A stretch of 44,246 nucleotides of DNA, taken from positions 1 to 44,246 of the forward strand of contig CAMHOE010000019.1 of assembly GCA_946186665.1 (NCBI GenBank), given 5' to 3'. Origin of the DNA: an uncultured Clostridia bacterium (GTDB taxonomy: Bacteria > Bacillota > Clostridia > Oscillospirales > Acutalibacteraceae). The position numbers were made by a program, and so were the translations under genes. Below, one piece after another: positions 1 to 8,981 of this stretch. The notes under the pieces were generated by a model, which worked only from the letters and a program-made list of their open reading frames with translations, was not told the origin of the DNA and did not search any database. How positions within the stretch are numbered: the first letter of the stretch is position 1; every line of letters begins with the position of its first letter.

Positions 1-62
1 ACTGTTTATCAGCATTTCAAGGTGCTTAGGGAGAAAAAAAGCAGTCACTAATTATAAAGCCA

Positions 63-105
63 AAAAAACAGCGGCTTATTCTTAACAGAAAAGCCGCTGT
101 TTTTT
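63..105. terminator. bidirectional intrinsic terminator
   Basis: A perfect 15-bp stem (63-77 with 91-105, core ACAGCGGCTT) has an A-run on one side and a T-run on the other, so it can stop transcription on either strand. It lies just past the stop of the minus-strand HD-GYP gene, and would also end any plus-strand gene left of the window. Confidence 0.85.
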
Positions 106-128
106 CTCAGCTATATTCGTTTGGACTT

Positions 129-1931
129 TTATTTCTTTGTTTCTTTCATTTCATAGTCCTTGTCCTCAGAGATCATTTGCAGCATTATCTCTGCAAAGCG
201 TGGGTCAAACTGTGTGCCGCTGCCCTTTCTTATCTCCTCGCTTACTACCTTCTGCGGCATGGGGTCACGGTAGCTGCGGTAGCTTGTCATGGCATCATAT
301 GAGTCTGCAACAGCGATTATCCTTGCCTTCTCCGGTATATGCTCGCCTGAAATACCGTCCGGATATCCTTTGCCGTCATATCTTTCATGGTGCCATCTTG
401 CACCCATCGCAAGCTCGGACTTTTCTTTGATATTATCAAGGATCTTCGCTCCCATGACAGGGTGCTGCTTTATCAGCTTGTATTCTTCATCGGTGAGCTT
501 GTCCGGCTTGTTGATGACCGCATCCGGAACCCCTATTTTGCCGATATCGTGGAGAAGCCCTATCATATATATATCGTTTTGTTCCGTTTCACTGTATCCG
601 TAACGCTTTGCGATCTCCCGTGAATATTCGGCGACACGGCTTGAATGTCCGTTTGTGTAGGTGTCCTTTGCATCTATAGTTCCGGCAAGGGTCTGTACGA
701 TATGCATAAGCATCTGTTCTTTTTCTGCTGTCTGTCTGTCGATCTCATCCTGTAAGCTCTTGCTGATCTTTTTCAGGTCAGCGACCTGCTGTATAATGAC
801 AAATACAAGCAGGAGCAAAAGACCGATAAGCATTGGCAGTTCACTGTTGCTGATCTCAAAGAATATTATCGTTATTATCTGTATGATAGACATTACCATA
901 AAGGTAGTAAATCCAACTGCCGTGTAAGGGTATTCTTTGATATAGCCTTTCTTAGCATCCAATATTACAGTAACGATAAGGCACAGTATCACGACTGCCA
1001 GAACGGAGTCTATGCCAATCAACAATCTCTGGAAGGTCTGTATACCGGTAAAATGCATTACAGTACATGAGATGAAGCTTGCAAGTGAGAGCGCAAACAT
1101 TAGCATACAGCATTTTTTGTAACGCTGATTTTGTATGGAATTGATATAAATAAGCAGGGCAAAGGGCATCATCATACAGAATAAATAACCCATCAGTCCG
1201 TCTATATAGTATATCTTTGTAACATATGGTGTAAATTGTGAAACGGCTAAAAGCCAGCACGCAACATCAAGAACGCCAAGCGCACCGTAAAGCATATCTA
1301 TTGTTCGCTTCTGCCGTACACGCATAATTATTCCTATCAGTGTAGCCAGTAAAGACGCAACAAACAGTATCACCGACAAAAAGAACGACAATCCATACTT
1401 GTTTGCCATGTAATTGTAAAAGCCGGTTTCGGATGTGACAAATGTTTCGGATACTACAAATGGGTTCCAGTCGGTCTTGCCTCTTACGAGCTTAAGTTCA
1501 GCACCGGCATCCTTTTCGCTGAGCGGAATTGTAATATAGAATTCCTTCATGGCACCGCCCGGTATCCCCGTATCCCTTGAACTTACAAAATCCTTTCTCA
1601 GCTCACCGTTTATAAAAACGCTGATATCGCTCCTGTTCTGAAAGCACAGAATACTGTTAAGCTCTATTTTGTCCGGCAGCTTTGAGATAAGAGTAAAGCT
1701 TTCATCGAATGCTCTGTTATCATCGTAGGTTCTTCCGGTCTCAAAGCATTTTCCATCAGCATCAATAACTGTCCATTTCTCTATATATTGTATATCCTCA
1801 TCGTTAGTATCTGATTTGGCCATCACAACATTTGTTAACACTATACCTATTATCAGGCTGAAGATGAATACACATAAAAATACTATTTTCAGCACCAGTT
1901 CGTCTTTTCGAAGTGTTTTATCTGCTGACAT
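129..1931 (-). CDS. membrane-bound HD-GYP phosphodiesterase with 7TM sensor
   Basis: Predicted cyclic di-GMP phosphodiesterase. From the chosen start the protein is 600 residues: an N-terminal membrane segment (about 15-37), an extracytoplasmic region of about 130 residues, a multi-pass membrane block (about 180-385, roughly seven segments, resembling 7TMR-DISM sensors), a short coiled coil, then an HD-GYP domain (about 407-595). The metal and catalytic motifs HDIGKIG (461-467) and HHERYDGKGYPDG (514-526) are intact, so activity is likely. The start is ATG 1931, because GGGAGG sits 7 bases upstream; a longer frame from TTG 1949 would place that ribosome site inside the gene. It stands alone between two terminators. 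The ligand sensed is unknown. There is no GGDEF domain, so it should only degrade the messenger. Confidence 0.88.
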   Translation of the reverse strand: MSADKTLRKDELVLKIVFLCVFIFSLIIGIVLTNVVMAKSDTNDEDIQYIEKWTVIDADGKCFETGRTYDDNRAFDESFTLISKLPDKIELNSILCFQNRSDISVFINGELRKDFVSSRDTGIPGGAMKEFYITIPLSEKDAGAELKLVRGKTDWNPFVVSETFVTSETGFYNYMANKYGLSFFLSVILFVASLLATLIGIIMRVRQKRTIDMLYGALGVLDVACWLLAVSQFTPYVTKIYYIDGLMGYLFCMMMPFALLIYINSIQNQRYKKCCMLMFALSLASFISCTVMHFTGIQTFQRLLIGIDSVLAVVILCLIVTVILDAKKGYIKEYPYTAVGFTTFMVMSIIQIITIIFFEISNSELPMLIGLLLLLVFVIIQQVADLKKISKSLQDEIDRQTAEKEQMLMHIVQTLAGTIDAKDTYTNGHSSRVAEYSREIAKRYGYSETEQNDIYMIGLLHDIGKIGVPDAVINKPDKLTDEEYKLIKQHPVMGAKILDNIKEKSELAMGARWHHERYDGKGYPDGISGEHIPEKARIIAVADSYDAMTSYRSYRDPMPQKVVSEEIRKGSGTQFDPRFAEIMLQMISEDKDYEMKETKK

Positions 1932-2104
1932 ATTTGCCCTCCCTTCCAAATGTGTCCATCTGTAATAATACCATTATACAACACATTATCCCAAAAGGAA
2001 AGAGAGAACTATAATATAATTAGTGGTTAGTGTTGACTTCAGACAACTTTATATTAACATTATAAGCTGGTAATGGTATTTGTCATTTTTTTGAATTGTA
2101 ATAA

Positions 2105-2134
2105 GAAAGCCCGTGCGTTACTGCACGAGCTTTC
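2105..2134 (-). terminator. terminator after citrate synthase
   Basis: Hairpin GAAAGC..GTGC / GCAC..GCTTTC with one internal mismatch and a short loop, 36 bases past the citrate synthase stop. The T-run on the minus strand is interrupted, so strength is uncertain. Confidence 0.6.
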
Positions 2135-2169
2135 AGTTTGTGAATTATTATTTTTAGCTTTTCCTGAGT

Positions 2170-3534
2170 TCATCGTTTGCTGATGTCTAAGTATTTTATT
2201 CTGTCGTGTACATTCTTGTATGCCGGACGGATTATCTTTCCGGAATTCACAAGCTCCTCCATACGGTGAGCCGACCATCCTGCTATTCTTGCAATAGCAA
2301 ATATCGGTGTGAACAGCTTGTCGGGAAGGTCGAGCATACTGTATACAAATCCGCTGTAAAAGTCTACGTTTGCACTTACGCCCTTGTATATCCTGCGTTC
2401 CTGAGCAATTACCTTCGGGGCAAGCTTTTCTACCATTGAGTAAAGCTTGAATTCTTCCATTCTGCCCTTTTCTTCTGAGAGCTTCTCGACAAAGCCCTTG
2501 AATACCCTTGCTCTTGGGTCTGATATAGAGTAAACAGCATGACCCATACCGTATATCAGTCCTGCCTTGTCAAAGGCTTCACCATGCAGAAGCTTTACAA
2601 GATACTGACTTACTTCTTCTTCGTCATTGAAGTCGTGTACATTCTGCTGCATATCCTCAAACATCTTTACGACCTTGATGTTTGCACCGCCGTGCTTAGG
2701 ACCCTTAAGTGAACCTAAAGCAGCGGCAATAGCTGAATATGTATCTGTACCTGATGATGTTACCACATGAGTTGTGAATGACGAGTTGTTACCGCCTCCA
2801 TGCTCTGCATGAAGCACCAATGACATATCCAGAAGCTTTGCTTCGAGCTTTGTGTATTTCGAGTCGGGGCGCAGCATATAGAGAATATTTTCTGCTGTGG
2901 AAAGCTCCGGCTGAGGAGAATGTATGATAAGGCTTTTGTTCTTATGGTAATGGTTGTACGCCTGATAGCTGTAAACTGATATTACGGGGAAGAGAGCGAT
3001 AAGCTGCAGGCACTGACGGAGAACATTCGGCAGCGATGTATCATCTGCGTTGCGGTCATATGAATACAGTGTCAGTACACTTCGCGCAAGGGCATTCATC
3101 ATATCCTTGCTGGGTGCTTTCAGTATAACGTCACGTGTGAAATAGTGCGGCAGATTACGGTATTTTGCAAGGAGACGGTTTATCTGTCTGAACTGCTCCT
3201 CATTCGGGAGATTGCCGAACATAAGAAGATAAACGACCTCTTCAAAGCCGAAACGATCGTCATGGATAAAACCTCTGACGATATCTTCAACGTCAACACC
3301 TCTGTAATAAAGCTTGCCGTCACAAGGCAGTGTTTCGCCGTTAACGACCTTGCTTGAACAGATCTCTGATATTTCTGTCAGTCCTGCAAGTACCCCCTTG
3401 CCGTTTATGTCACGAAGTCCTCTTTTAACATCATATTTAGAATACAGATCTTTTTCTATTTTTCCGTTTTCCACGCATAATTTACTCAGCTCTTCAAGCT
3501 CCGGCGTTACCTGAAAGAAATCATTGTTTGCCAA
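2170..3534 (-). CDS. gltA: citrate synthase
   Basis: Condenses acetyl-CoA with oxaloacetate to citrate; in anaerobes of this type the likely use is the oxidative branch to 2-oxoglutarate and glutamate. The protein is about 454 residues. The three expected active-site regions are present: the first histidine in LHAEHGGGNNSS, the second in GMGHAVYSISDPRA, and the aspartate near NVDFYSG in the C-terminal third. The longer-than-usual N-terminus (about 40 residues before the family core) is typical of a clostridial subtype. Start: GGAGATGAT, a near-perfect ribosome site, overlaps the upstream ATG at 3543, so TTG 3534, nine bases beyond GGAG, is preferred; ATG 3543 would add three residues. It is monocistronic, with its own promoter and terminator. 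Confidence 0.92.
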   Translation of the reverse strand: MANNDFFQVTPELEELSKLCVENGKIEKDLYSKYDVKRGLRDINGKGVLAGLTEISEICSSKVVNGETLPCDGKLYYRGVDVEDIVRGFIHDDRFGFEEVVYLLMFGNLPNEEQFRQINRLLAKYRNLPHYFTRDVILKAPSKDMMNALARSVLTLYSYDRNADDTSLPNVLRQCLQLIALFPVISVYSYQAYNHYHKNKSLIIHSPQPELSTAENILYMLRPDSKYTKLEAKLLDMSLVLHAEHGGGNNSSFTTHVVTSSGTDTYSAIAAALGSLKGPKHGGANIKVVKMFEDMQQNVHDFNDEEEVSQYLVKLLHGEAFDKAGLIYGMGHAVYSISDPRARVFKGFVEKLSEEKGRMEEFKLYSMVEKLAPKVIAQERRIYKGVSANVDFYSGFVYSMLDLPDKLFTPIFAIARIAGWSAHRMEELVNSGKIIRPAYKNVHDRIKYLDISKR

Positions 3535-3589
3535 TCTTATCATCTCCGTTTTCCTAAAATAATTGCAGTATAATGTTTTTTATAATACT

Positions 3590-3617
3590 ATTATAACATA
3601 AAATAAAAAATTGTAAA
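3590..3617 (-). promoter_or_regulatory. sigma-A type promoter for citrate synthase
   Basis: On the minus strand TTTACA (3612-3617) and TATAAT (3590-3595) are separated by 16 bases in a very AT-rich stretch upstream of the citrate synthase start. Confidence 0.6.
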
Positions 3618-3676
3618 TGCACCTGCATTGTACACAAAATGTATTCTGTATGATATGACATACATAAAGCTGTGAC

Positions 3677-4609
3677 TCAGAGGGCACAGCCCTGATAAAT
3701 ATTTCTGATCTTCAGCTCATGGTTCAGCGCATTAAGGACATGACGTTTGTCGCCGCTCCATTTTGGCGCGATAAGTATTTTTTTATCACCGTCACCCGTA
3801 AGGCGGTGTATCACCATATTTGGGGGCAAAACTGATATCACTGAAGCGACCGTTGAAATATATTCCTGTTCTGTCATAGTTTCGAATGTTCCATCCCTGT
3901 ACATCTGAGCAAGCTTTGTGTTTTCGAGAACGTGCAGAAGCTGGATCTTTATGCCGTCAGCACCGCTCTGACCTGTATAAGAAGCGGTATCCAGCATATC
4001 ACTTTCAGTTTCAAAGGGCAGTCCGAGTATTATATGGACTATCACCTGAGCGCCCACAGATTTTAGCGCTCTTACAGCTTTATCGTAGACCGAAAGCTCG
4101 TAGCCCCGATTTATAAGCTCAGCAGTACGTTTGTGTATGGTTTGCAGACCAAGCTCTACCCATACGGGCTTTATTCTGACAAGCTCACTTATCAGCCGGA
4201 GCTTATCATCTTCCAGACAGTCAGGACGTGTTGCAATAGACAGCACTGCAATATCATCGCGATGTATAACAGGCATATAAAGTGACCTGAGTTTTTCTAC
4301 GGGGGCATAGGTATTTGTAAAAGCCTGAAAGTATGCAATATAATTTGATCCGTTGAATTTTCTGCTTACAGCTTCCTTTGCCTTCAATATCTGCTGGTCT
4401 ATGCTAAGAACTGCATCGGGTGTAAAATCGCCCGAACCTCCGCTGCTGCAAAAAATACATCCGCCGTATGACAAAGTGCCGTCACGATTCGGACAACTCA
4501 TATTTCCGTTCAAAGAAAGCTTGTAGAGCTTCTCACCGAAGTTTTGTTTCAGGTAGCAGTCGAGTGAATAATATCTTCTGCCGTTCCACAGTTTTATCAT
4601 ATCGTCCAT
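3677..4609 (-). CDS. TIGR01212-family radical SAM protein
   Basis: Iron-sulfur radical SAM protein of the YhcC/YtqA type, about 310 residues; the substrate of this family is not firmly established. The cluster cysteines lie near the N-terminus in the family's unusual spacing, a first Cys in CPNRDG and then GGCIFC (C-x11-C-x2-C). The following segments, YFQAFTNTYAP and ELGLQTIHKRTAELINRGY, are also characteristic. The start is ATG 4609 (protein begins MDDMIKLWNGRRYY), preceded by AAAAAGGGCGA. The open frame extends to 4672, but that extension runs through the rubredoxin terminator hairpin and cannot be real coding. The gene follows rubredoxin on the same strand but is separated from it by that terminator, so co-transcription would need readthrough. 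Confidence 0.9.
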   Translation of the reverse strand: MDDMIKLWNGRRYYSLDCYLKQNFGEKLYKLSLNGNMSCPNRDGTLSYGGCIFCSSGGSGDFTPDAVLSIDQQILKAKEAVSRKFNGSNYIAYFQAFTNTYAPVEKLRSLYMPVIHRDDIAVLSIATRPDCLEDDKLRLISELVRIKPVWVELGLQTIHKRTAELINRGYELSVYDKAVRALKSVGAQVIVHIILGLPFETESDMLDTASYTGQSGADGIKIQLLHVLENTKLAQMYRDGTFETMTEQEYISTVASVISVLPPNMVIHRLTGDGDKKILIAPKWSGDKRHVLNALNHELKIRNIYQGCAL

Positions 4610-4630
4610 AATAATGTGTTCGCCCTTTTT

Positions 4631-4666
4631 AAAAACAAGGAGGAAACCTTGTCGGTTTCCTCCTTG
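4631..4666 (-). terminator. strong terminator after rubredoxin
   Basis: A perfect 13-bp stem, 4636-4648 with 4654-4666 (core AAGGAGGAAACC), with a five-base loop, followed on the minus strand by TTTTT. It lies 17 bases past the rubredoxin stop and just upstream of the radical SAM start. Confidence 0.88.
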
Positions 4667-4682
4667 AAGCACCGCAAAAATA

Positions 4683-4841
4683 TCAGTTTTCCGGAGAAAA
4701 ATTCTCCTTACCTACACCACAAAGTGGACATGTCCAATCATCAGGGATATCCTCAAAAGCAGTGTTTGCCGCAATACCGTTATCAGGATCACCATCAAGA
4801 GGATCATACACATATCCGCATACATCACATACATATTTCAT
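4683..4841 (-). CDS. rubredoxin
   Basis: A 52-residue one-iron electron-transfer protein. Both metal knuckles are visible: [10 protein letters not shown] at residues 5-14 and CPLCGVGK at 38-45, giving the four cysteine ligands of the Fe(SCys)4 site. The intervening region has the standard DGDPDNGI...FEDIPDDW pattern. Length and spacing match the family. Start ATG 4841 has GGAGGTG eight bases upstream. The gene is followed at once by its own strong terminator, so it is probably a single-gene transcript. In strict anaerobes such proteins typically hand electrons to oxygen- or peroxide-reducing enzymes; the partner is not in this window. Confidence 0.95.
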   Translation of the reverse strand: MKYVCDVCGYVYDPLDGDPDNGIAANTAFEDIPDDWTCPLCGVGKENFSPEN

Positions 4842-4929
4842 ATTATTACACCTCCAAATTAAAAATATACTGTTAAATCATTATACAATAAAGCACCCAT
4901 GATGTCAATGCTTTTATTTTTAAGCAGCA

Positions 4930-4960
4930 CCACAAGGGTACTTCCTACGGGCGCATGCGC
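4930..4960. repeat. fragment of a dispersed GC-rich repeat
   Basis: The stretch around CTTCCTACGGGCGC matches, with two or three differences, the module in the composite repeat at 28131-28156 and the reverse of 14610-14636. It sits between the rubredoxin start and the C39 peptidase stop. Confidence 0.65.
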
Positions 4961-4999
4961 TTCCGATTTGCGGCACACATTCGTGAGCACAGCTTGTTG

Positions 5000-5941
5000 T
5001 TAACCATTCTTCCTTATTACCGTCAGAGAAAACCTTCCGATATCGTCATATACTTCTTCAAAAATGTCAATATCACGTGTGATCTGACCATAAAGAGGAT
5101 CGTTCAGAATTACAGTTCCATTCTCTTTGTCGTACCCTGTCATGACAACACAATGTTCGTTTATGTACCAGGGATACTTGATACCATTATATTCTTCAAA
5201 ATAAAAGTCGTCATCATAATTCGGGTATTCCATTCTCAGAGTGGTCCAAATCATTACAGGATAGCCGTTCTCTATAAGCTTGTACAGATCCTCCAAAGAC
5301 GTTCCTGTAAGATCGACGGCATCGACGTCTGCGGATCTTTTTTTCGCAAATTCCTGTACAGTCCTTACTATACCCGGAGGATATATTCCTGAACCGTTTT
5401 CTGTATACGGATCGCCTGAATATGATGTCACATAGCTATCACCATATACAAGACATTCATCAGCCATGTATTCCTTGTCAACGCTGTATCCGAGACGATT
5501 GATCAACATTGTCAGCGATACAACTTCGCATCCCGTAGGCAGTTCGGGATATTGAGATATATAGGGCACGTTCAGATTGAATTTTTTTCTTTTGAGTTTG
5601 TTTTTTACTATATTCTGCACTATAGTATCCGAACTGTTTTCGGCCATAACAGAGATGCTGTCGTTATTATTCTCTGCTCCGGCTTCAGATGTATTATTGC
5701 TTTTGCCGGACTGTTCATCGGCTGCGGAGTTATTGTTGTCTGATATTTGTGACTCATAGTTTTCGGAAAGCTGTTCAGAGACGGATGCCCCTGAGGTTTG
5801 TATTTCGGATGTCTGAAGCTTTATGTCGGTTATATCTTTTGTGGCAGCTGCTTCTCCGGCAGTTTCGGAACATCCGCAAAGCACAGCTGATATACATAGT
5901 ACAGCAGCAAGCATTATTTTCCTTATTTTTATAAAATTCAT
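5000..5941 (-). CDS. C39-like cysteine peptidase lipoprotein
   Basis: Predicted surface-anchored papain-fold cysteine peptidase of the Peptidase_C39_2 group. From the chosen start the protein is 313 residues: a lipoprotein signal with lipobox LCGC (lipid-bearing Cys24), a Ser/Asn/Glu-rich linker of about 90 residues, then the catalytic domain from about 122. The nucleophile is in PTGCEV (Cys138), the histidine in INEHCVVMTGYD (His263), and the third polar residue in LNDP. Start ATG 5941 has AGGCGG closely upstream; an earlier in-frame ATG and the frame to 5977 lack a good site. Cleavage target unknown: the family includes bacteriocin-leader and wall-associated peptidases, but no ABC exporter or peptide precursor gene is adjacent. 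Confidence 0.82.
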   Translation of the reverse strand: MNFIKIRKIMLAAVLCISAVLCGCSETAGEAAATKDITDIKLQTSEIQTSGASVSEQLSENYESQISDNNNSAADEQSGKSNNTSEAGAENNNDSISVMAENSSDTIVQNIVKNKLKRKKFNLNVPYISQYPELPTGCEVVSLTMLINRLGYSVDKEYMADECLVYGDSYVTSYSGDPYTENGSGIYPPGIVRTVQEFAKKRSADVDAVDLTGTSLEDLYKLIENGYPVMIWTTLRMEYPNYDDDFYFEEYNGIKYPWYINEHCVVMTGYDKENGTVILNDPLYGQITRDIDIFEEVYDDIGRFSLTVIRKNG

Positions 5942-6145
5942 TCCGCCTGATCCTTTCATTATTGCTTTTGTGAACAAAAGTGCAGGATATTATTTTACGA
6001 GCTTTTGTTCATCAGCTTTTGGTCATTACGAACTACAGCTGGAATTCTTTAATGACGTTATGTGCATCTGTATTTTTATTCTTATAAATTATATGAAAAA
6101 TAAAATGATATGTCAATTATGCGCGCAGAGCCTGTTTGAAATAGT

Positions 6146-6186
6146 AAAAGGACACCTGCTGTTTGTGTGACAGTAGGTGTCCTTTT
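6146..6186 (-). terminator. terminator after the membrane-protein gene
   Basis: A 17-bp stem, 6146-6162 with 6170-6186 (core AAAAGGACACCT), contains one G-U pair and a seven-base loop; T-runs on both sides make it potentially bidirectional. It separates the LRR/membrane-protein operon from the C39 peptidase gene. Confidence 0.85.
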
Positions 6187-6231
6187 ATATTGTCAGATTT
6201 ACTTGTGTGATTCTTAAAAAAAACTGCATTC

Positions 6232-7431
6232 TCAGTGAACTATATCTTCATTGTCAACTCTCCTCAGACCGCCTGAGCGGGTTCTTCGTATAGTTGTTTC
6301 TTCTCCAGTGGTAGTATCCCTGAACAGTACGCCACCATTATATGAAACCAAACCTGTGTTTATCAGTACGTGTCCATTAACGTCTGTATATGCAATATCT
6401 CCTGCACTGATATCACTGTCAAAAAACAATTTGATTAATCCAAAAACAAATATTGCGCCTACTATTACGACAACCAATCCTAAAAGTAAGATAAGGATTA
6501 TTGACATTACAGTTGAGTAAAGGTTTATCAATAACAAAAACAATACTCCATAACCTAATCCATGATATTTTACGCAGGTAACAAAGGTGAATATTTCAAA
6601 CGCTAAAATAAAAACAATGAATATTAAATTGAAATACCATGCAAATCTATTGAATGCAAAAATATTATACAGTACAATTCCAAGTGAGCAAAGAAAAATA
6701 TCTATGATAAAAAACAGGGACTTTGTTTTTCCGCAGTACCTTCTGCTATGTTTTTCCCATAAGCCAAGAAAGAAAATCATACCCATTACCAAAACTAAAA
6801 ATAAAAACATAACAAAGAATATTTCTAACGAGTTCAAAAATCCTCCGTCGTCTTTTTGGGTTACTCCTGTAGTTGTTGTAAGCCAATAAAACAATTCAAC
6901 AACATTATGTAGGTACTTGTATGCCATATTTGTGATAAATGATGAATTTTGAAAAATCACAGTCAACGGCGGTAATCTGTCTGAGGACAAAAACATATAA
7001 ATATAAATACCCCATAATACAGTAGGAAATAATATTACAGATAAAAAAATGATTACTTCGATTGTTTCATGCTCCGAAAGAAATCTCTCAAGCATTTTCA
7101 CAAAATCTTTTGAGACCACCTTGTATATAATGATAATCATCAACACAACCATACCTATGGATAATATTTGTGAAACAACCATAGCAACTATACCAGCGGT
7201 CGTTTTTTTATCAAAGTCAATTGTTCCGTCATTCTGTTCATAAGTATTTATTTGTGAGCTGTTTTCAGAATTACTATCATTCGATATTGTTTCTTCAGAC
7301 TGTACGGCAATCGGAACGTCGGGTCCATTGCTCTCAGCGTTGATTGTAAATGTGAAAGCAAAAATTATCAGAACAATAAGCAAAAAAGCAAATACAATTC
7401 TATTGCCATCTCTTGAAAGAAATGTGTTCAC
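6232..7431 (-). CDS. multi-pass membrane protein of unknown function
   Basis: No family is recognised. The 399-residue protein has an N-terminal hydrophobic signal or anchor, a polar Ser/Asn/Glu-rich loop of about 40 residues, then about seven further hydrophobic segments, and ends in a soluble tail of about 60 residues containing GHVLINTGLVSYNGG and TTTGEETTIRRTRSGG. Start is taken as GTG 7431 because AAAGGAGG lies seven bases upstream; the ATG at 7458 overlaps the stop of the upstream LRR gene and has no such site. The 19-base gap after the LRR lipoprotein and a shared promoter imply one operon, so the two products may work together at the membrane. The region looks more AT-rich than its neighbours. 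Confidence 0.7.
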   Translation of the reverse strand: MNTFLSRDGNRIVFAFLLIVLIIFAFTFTINAESNGPDVPIAVQSEETISNDSNSENSSQINTYEQNDGTIDFDKKTTAGIVAMVVSQILSIGMVVLMIIIIYKVVSKDFVKMLERFLSEHETIEVIIFLSVILFPTVLWGIYIYMFLSSDRLPPLTVIFQNSSFITNMAYKYLHNVVELFYWLTTTTGVTQKDDGGFLNSLEIFFVMFLFLVLVMGMIFFLGLWEKHSRRYCGKTKSLFFIIDIFLCSLGIVLYNIFAFNRFAWYFNLIFIVFILAFEIFTFVTCVKYHGLGYGVLFLLLINLYSTVMSIILILLLGLVVVIVGAIFVFGLIKLFFDSDISAGDIAYTDVNGHVLINTGLVSYNGGVLFRDTTTGEETTIRRTRSGGLRRVDNEDIVH

Positions 7432-7450
7432 AAATATTCCTCCTTTTCTA

Positions 7451-8854
7451 TCAGGCATTCCATACTATTTTAGCGCTACATTTATAGTTCCAATCAGACT
7501 CCCATTCATTCGGTGTCTTGCTTTTCCCTTTTATGTATATAGTCTGTGAGGAAGTCCAGCCATTGAATGCTATATCACCAATATTAGTCACGGTGTCGGG
7601 GATGGTTATGTTTGTAAGACTCTCACAAAGACTAAACGCACAATTGCCAATGCTTGTCACGCTGTTGGGTATATTTATGCTTGTAAGGCTCGTACAGCCC
7701 GCGAACGCATGTCCTTCAATGCTTGTTATGGTATCAGGTAAGACGATCTCTTTCAAGTTTGTACAGTCGTCGAACACAGACCTTTCGATTTCCTTTACGT
7801 TGCCAGGAATTGTAATGCTGATAAGGCTTGTGCAGCCCGCGAACGCTTCAGGTTCAATGATTGTTACACTGTTAGGGATAGTTATGCTTGACAGTTTTTT
7901 GCAAAACATGAATGCACCATATCCAATTCGATTTACGGTCTCGGGAATAGTTATGCTTGTTAGGGCTGTGCAACCAGCAAAACCATAGGCGCCTATATTT
8001 TCCAAGCCATTGTGGAGTGTAATGTTTATTAGGCTCGTGCAGTGAGAAAAAGCGCCCTGTCCGATGCTTTTCACGCTGTCAGGTATAGTTATGTCCCTAA
8101 GTCCTGTGCAATAATAGAAAGCTTCATGTTCAATGCGTGTCACACTGTTAGGGATAGTTATGCTTTTAAGACTTTCACAGTTTGAAAATGCCCCATATGC
8201 TATTTCTTTAGTTCCGTCTTTCAGTACAATTTTTGTATTAGCGGGCATTTTTCCTTTGTATTTGTACGCTACATTACCTGCGTATACAATTCCGTCTGGC
8301 TGCGAATTATACCATGCAGTATTGTAGAACGCAGACTTTCCAATGCTTGTTACGCTGTCGGGGATGGTTATGCTTGTCAGGCTCTTGCAGCCATAAAACG
8401 CATTTTCATCAATGCTTGTAACGCTGTCAGGGATAGTTATGCTTGTAAGGCTCTCGCATAGAGCGAACGCCCCATGTCCAATGTTTGTCACGCCTTTTTT
8501 GACTATTACAGTTTTTATGATTTCTCGTCTTGACTCCCATGGTACACTTCTAACACCATTTGTCATTTCCCCGTTACCACTGATTACAAGCAAGCCTTTA
8601 TCATCAAGCTGCCACGTTACGTTGTCGCCGTATTTACCACAGTTAGCACTGTCAACAATAGTACCAAGTGTATATTCAGGTTCTATGTATTCTTCTTCGT
8701 TGACATTTTCAGACGTGCTTTCCTCCGTACTGCTCACGACACTTGACGAATTCTGTGTGCCTTGTGTATTCGTATCCCCACACCCACCAAGAGAAAATGC
8801 TGTACACAAAGCCAACGAACAAATAATCGTTTTTGAAAAGTGCTTATTTTTCAT
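7451..8854 (-). CDS. BspA-type leucine-rich repeat lipoprotein
   Basis: Predicted surface lipoprotein for protein or host-surface contact. It has 467 residues with lipobox LGGC (lipid-bearing Cys25), then a Ser/Thr/Glu-rich spacer, a short N-terminal domain containing CGDNVTWQLDDKG, and about 13 tandem LRR_5 repeats of 23 residues with consensus SVTSIGxxAFxxCxSLTSITIP (for instance GHGAFALCESL, DENAFYGCKSL, GNCAFSLCESL). One repeat around residue 175 is interrupted by a 20-residue insertion beginning AWYNSQPDG, common in this family. The C-terminus is a short cap ending KIVWNA. GGAGG precedes ATG 8854. The first gene of a two-gene operon with the membrane protein, it diverges from a small XRE regulator. 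The ligand is unknown. Confidence 0.9.
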   Translation of the reverse strand: MKNKHFSKTIICSLALCTAFSLGGCGDTNTQGTQNSSSVVSSTEESTSENVNEEEYIEPEYTLGTIVDSANCGKYGDNVTWQLDDKGLLVISGNGEMTNGVRSVPWESRREIIKTVIVKKGVTNIGHGAFALCESLTSITIPDSVTSIDENAFYGCKSLTSITIPDSVTSIGKSAFYNTAWYNSQPDGIVYAGNVAYKYKGKMPANTKIVLKDGTKEIAYGAFSNCESLKSITIPNSVTRIEHEAFYYCTGLRDITIPDSVKSIGQGAFSHCTSLINITLHNGLENIGAYGFAGCTALTSITIPETVNRIGYGAFMFCKKLSSITIPNSVTIIEPEAFAGCTSLISITIPGNVKEIERSVFDDCTNLKEIVLPDTITSIEGHAFAGCTSLTSINIPNSVTSIGNCAFSLCESLTNITIPDTVTNIGDIAFNGWTSSQTIYIKGKSKTPNEWESDWNYKCSAKIVWNA

Positions 8855-8901
8855 AAAAACTAACCTCCAATAAATGTTTTTGATTAGTCATCTTTAGGGT
8901 A

Positions 8902-8930
8902 AGTGTAGCATAAAAATATGATAATGTCAA
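8902..8930 (-). promoter_or_regulatory. promoter of the LRR lipoprotein operon
   Basis: On the minus strand a consensus TTGACA (8925-8930) and TACACT (8902-8907) are exactly 17 bases apart. The XRE gene starts about 50 bases away in the other direction, so the regulator could act here. Confidence 0.75.
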
Positions 8931-8981
8931 CATATAAATCCTATCTTTGAGGTAATAATTAGTGAAAGGTGTTGAATTATC

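Noticed and set aside
5000..5941. Bacteriocin leader-peptidase/exporter system around the C39-like peptidase.
   Set aside because: The protein is a stand-alone lipoprotein with no ABC exporter or precursor gene nearby.
7560..8480. Regular repeats that could be taken as a CRISPR array or satellite.
   Set aside because: They are 69-base coding repeats of LRR_5 units in one reading frame.
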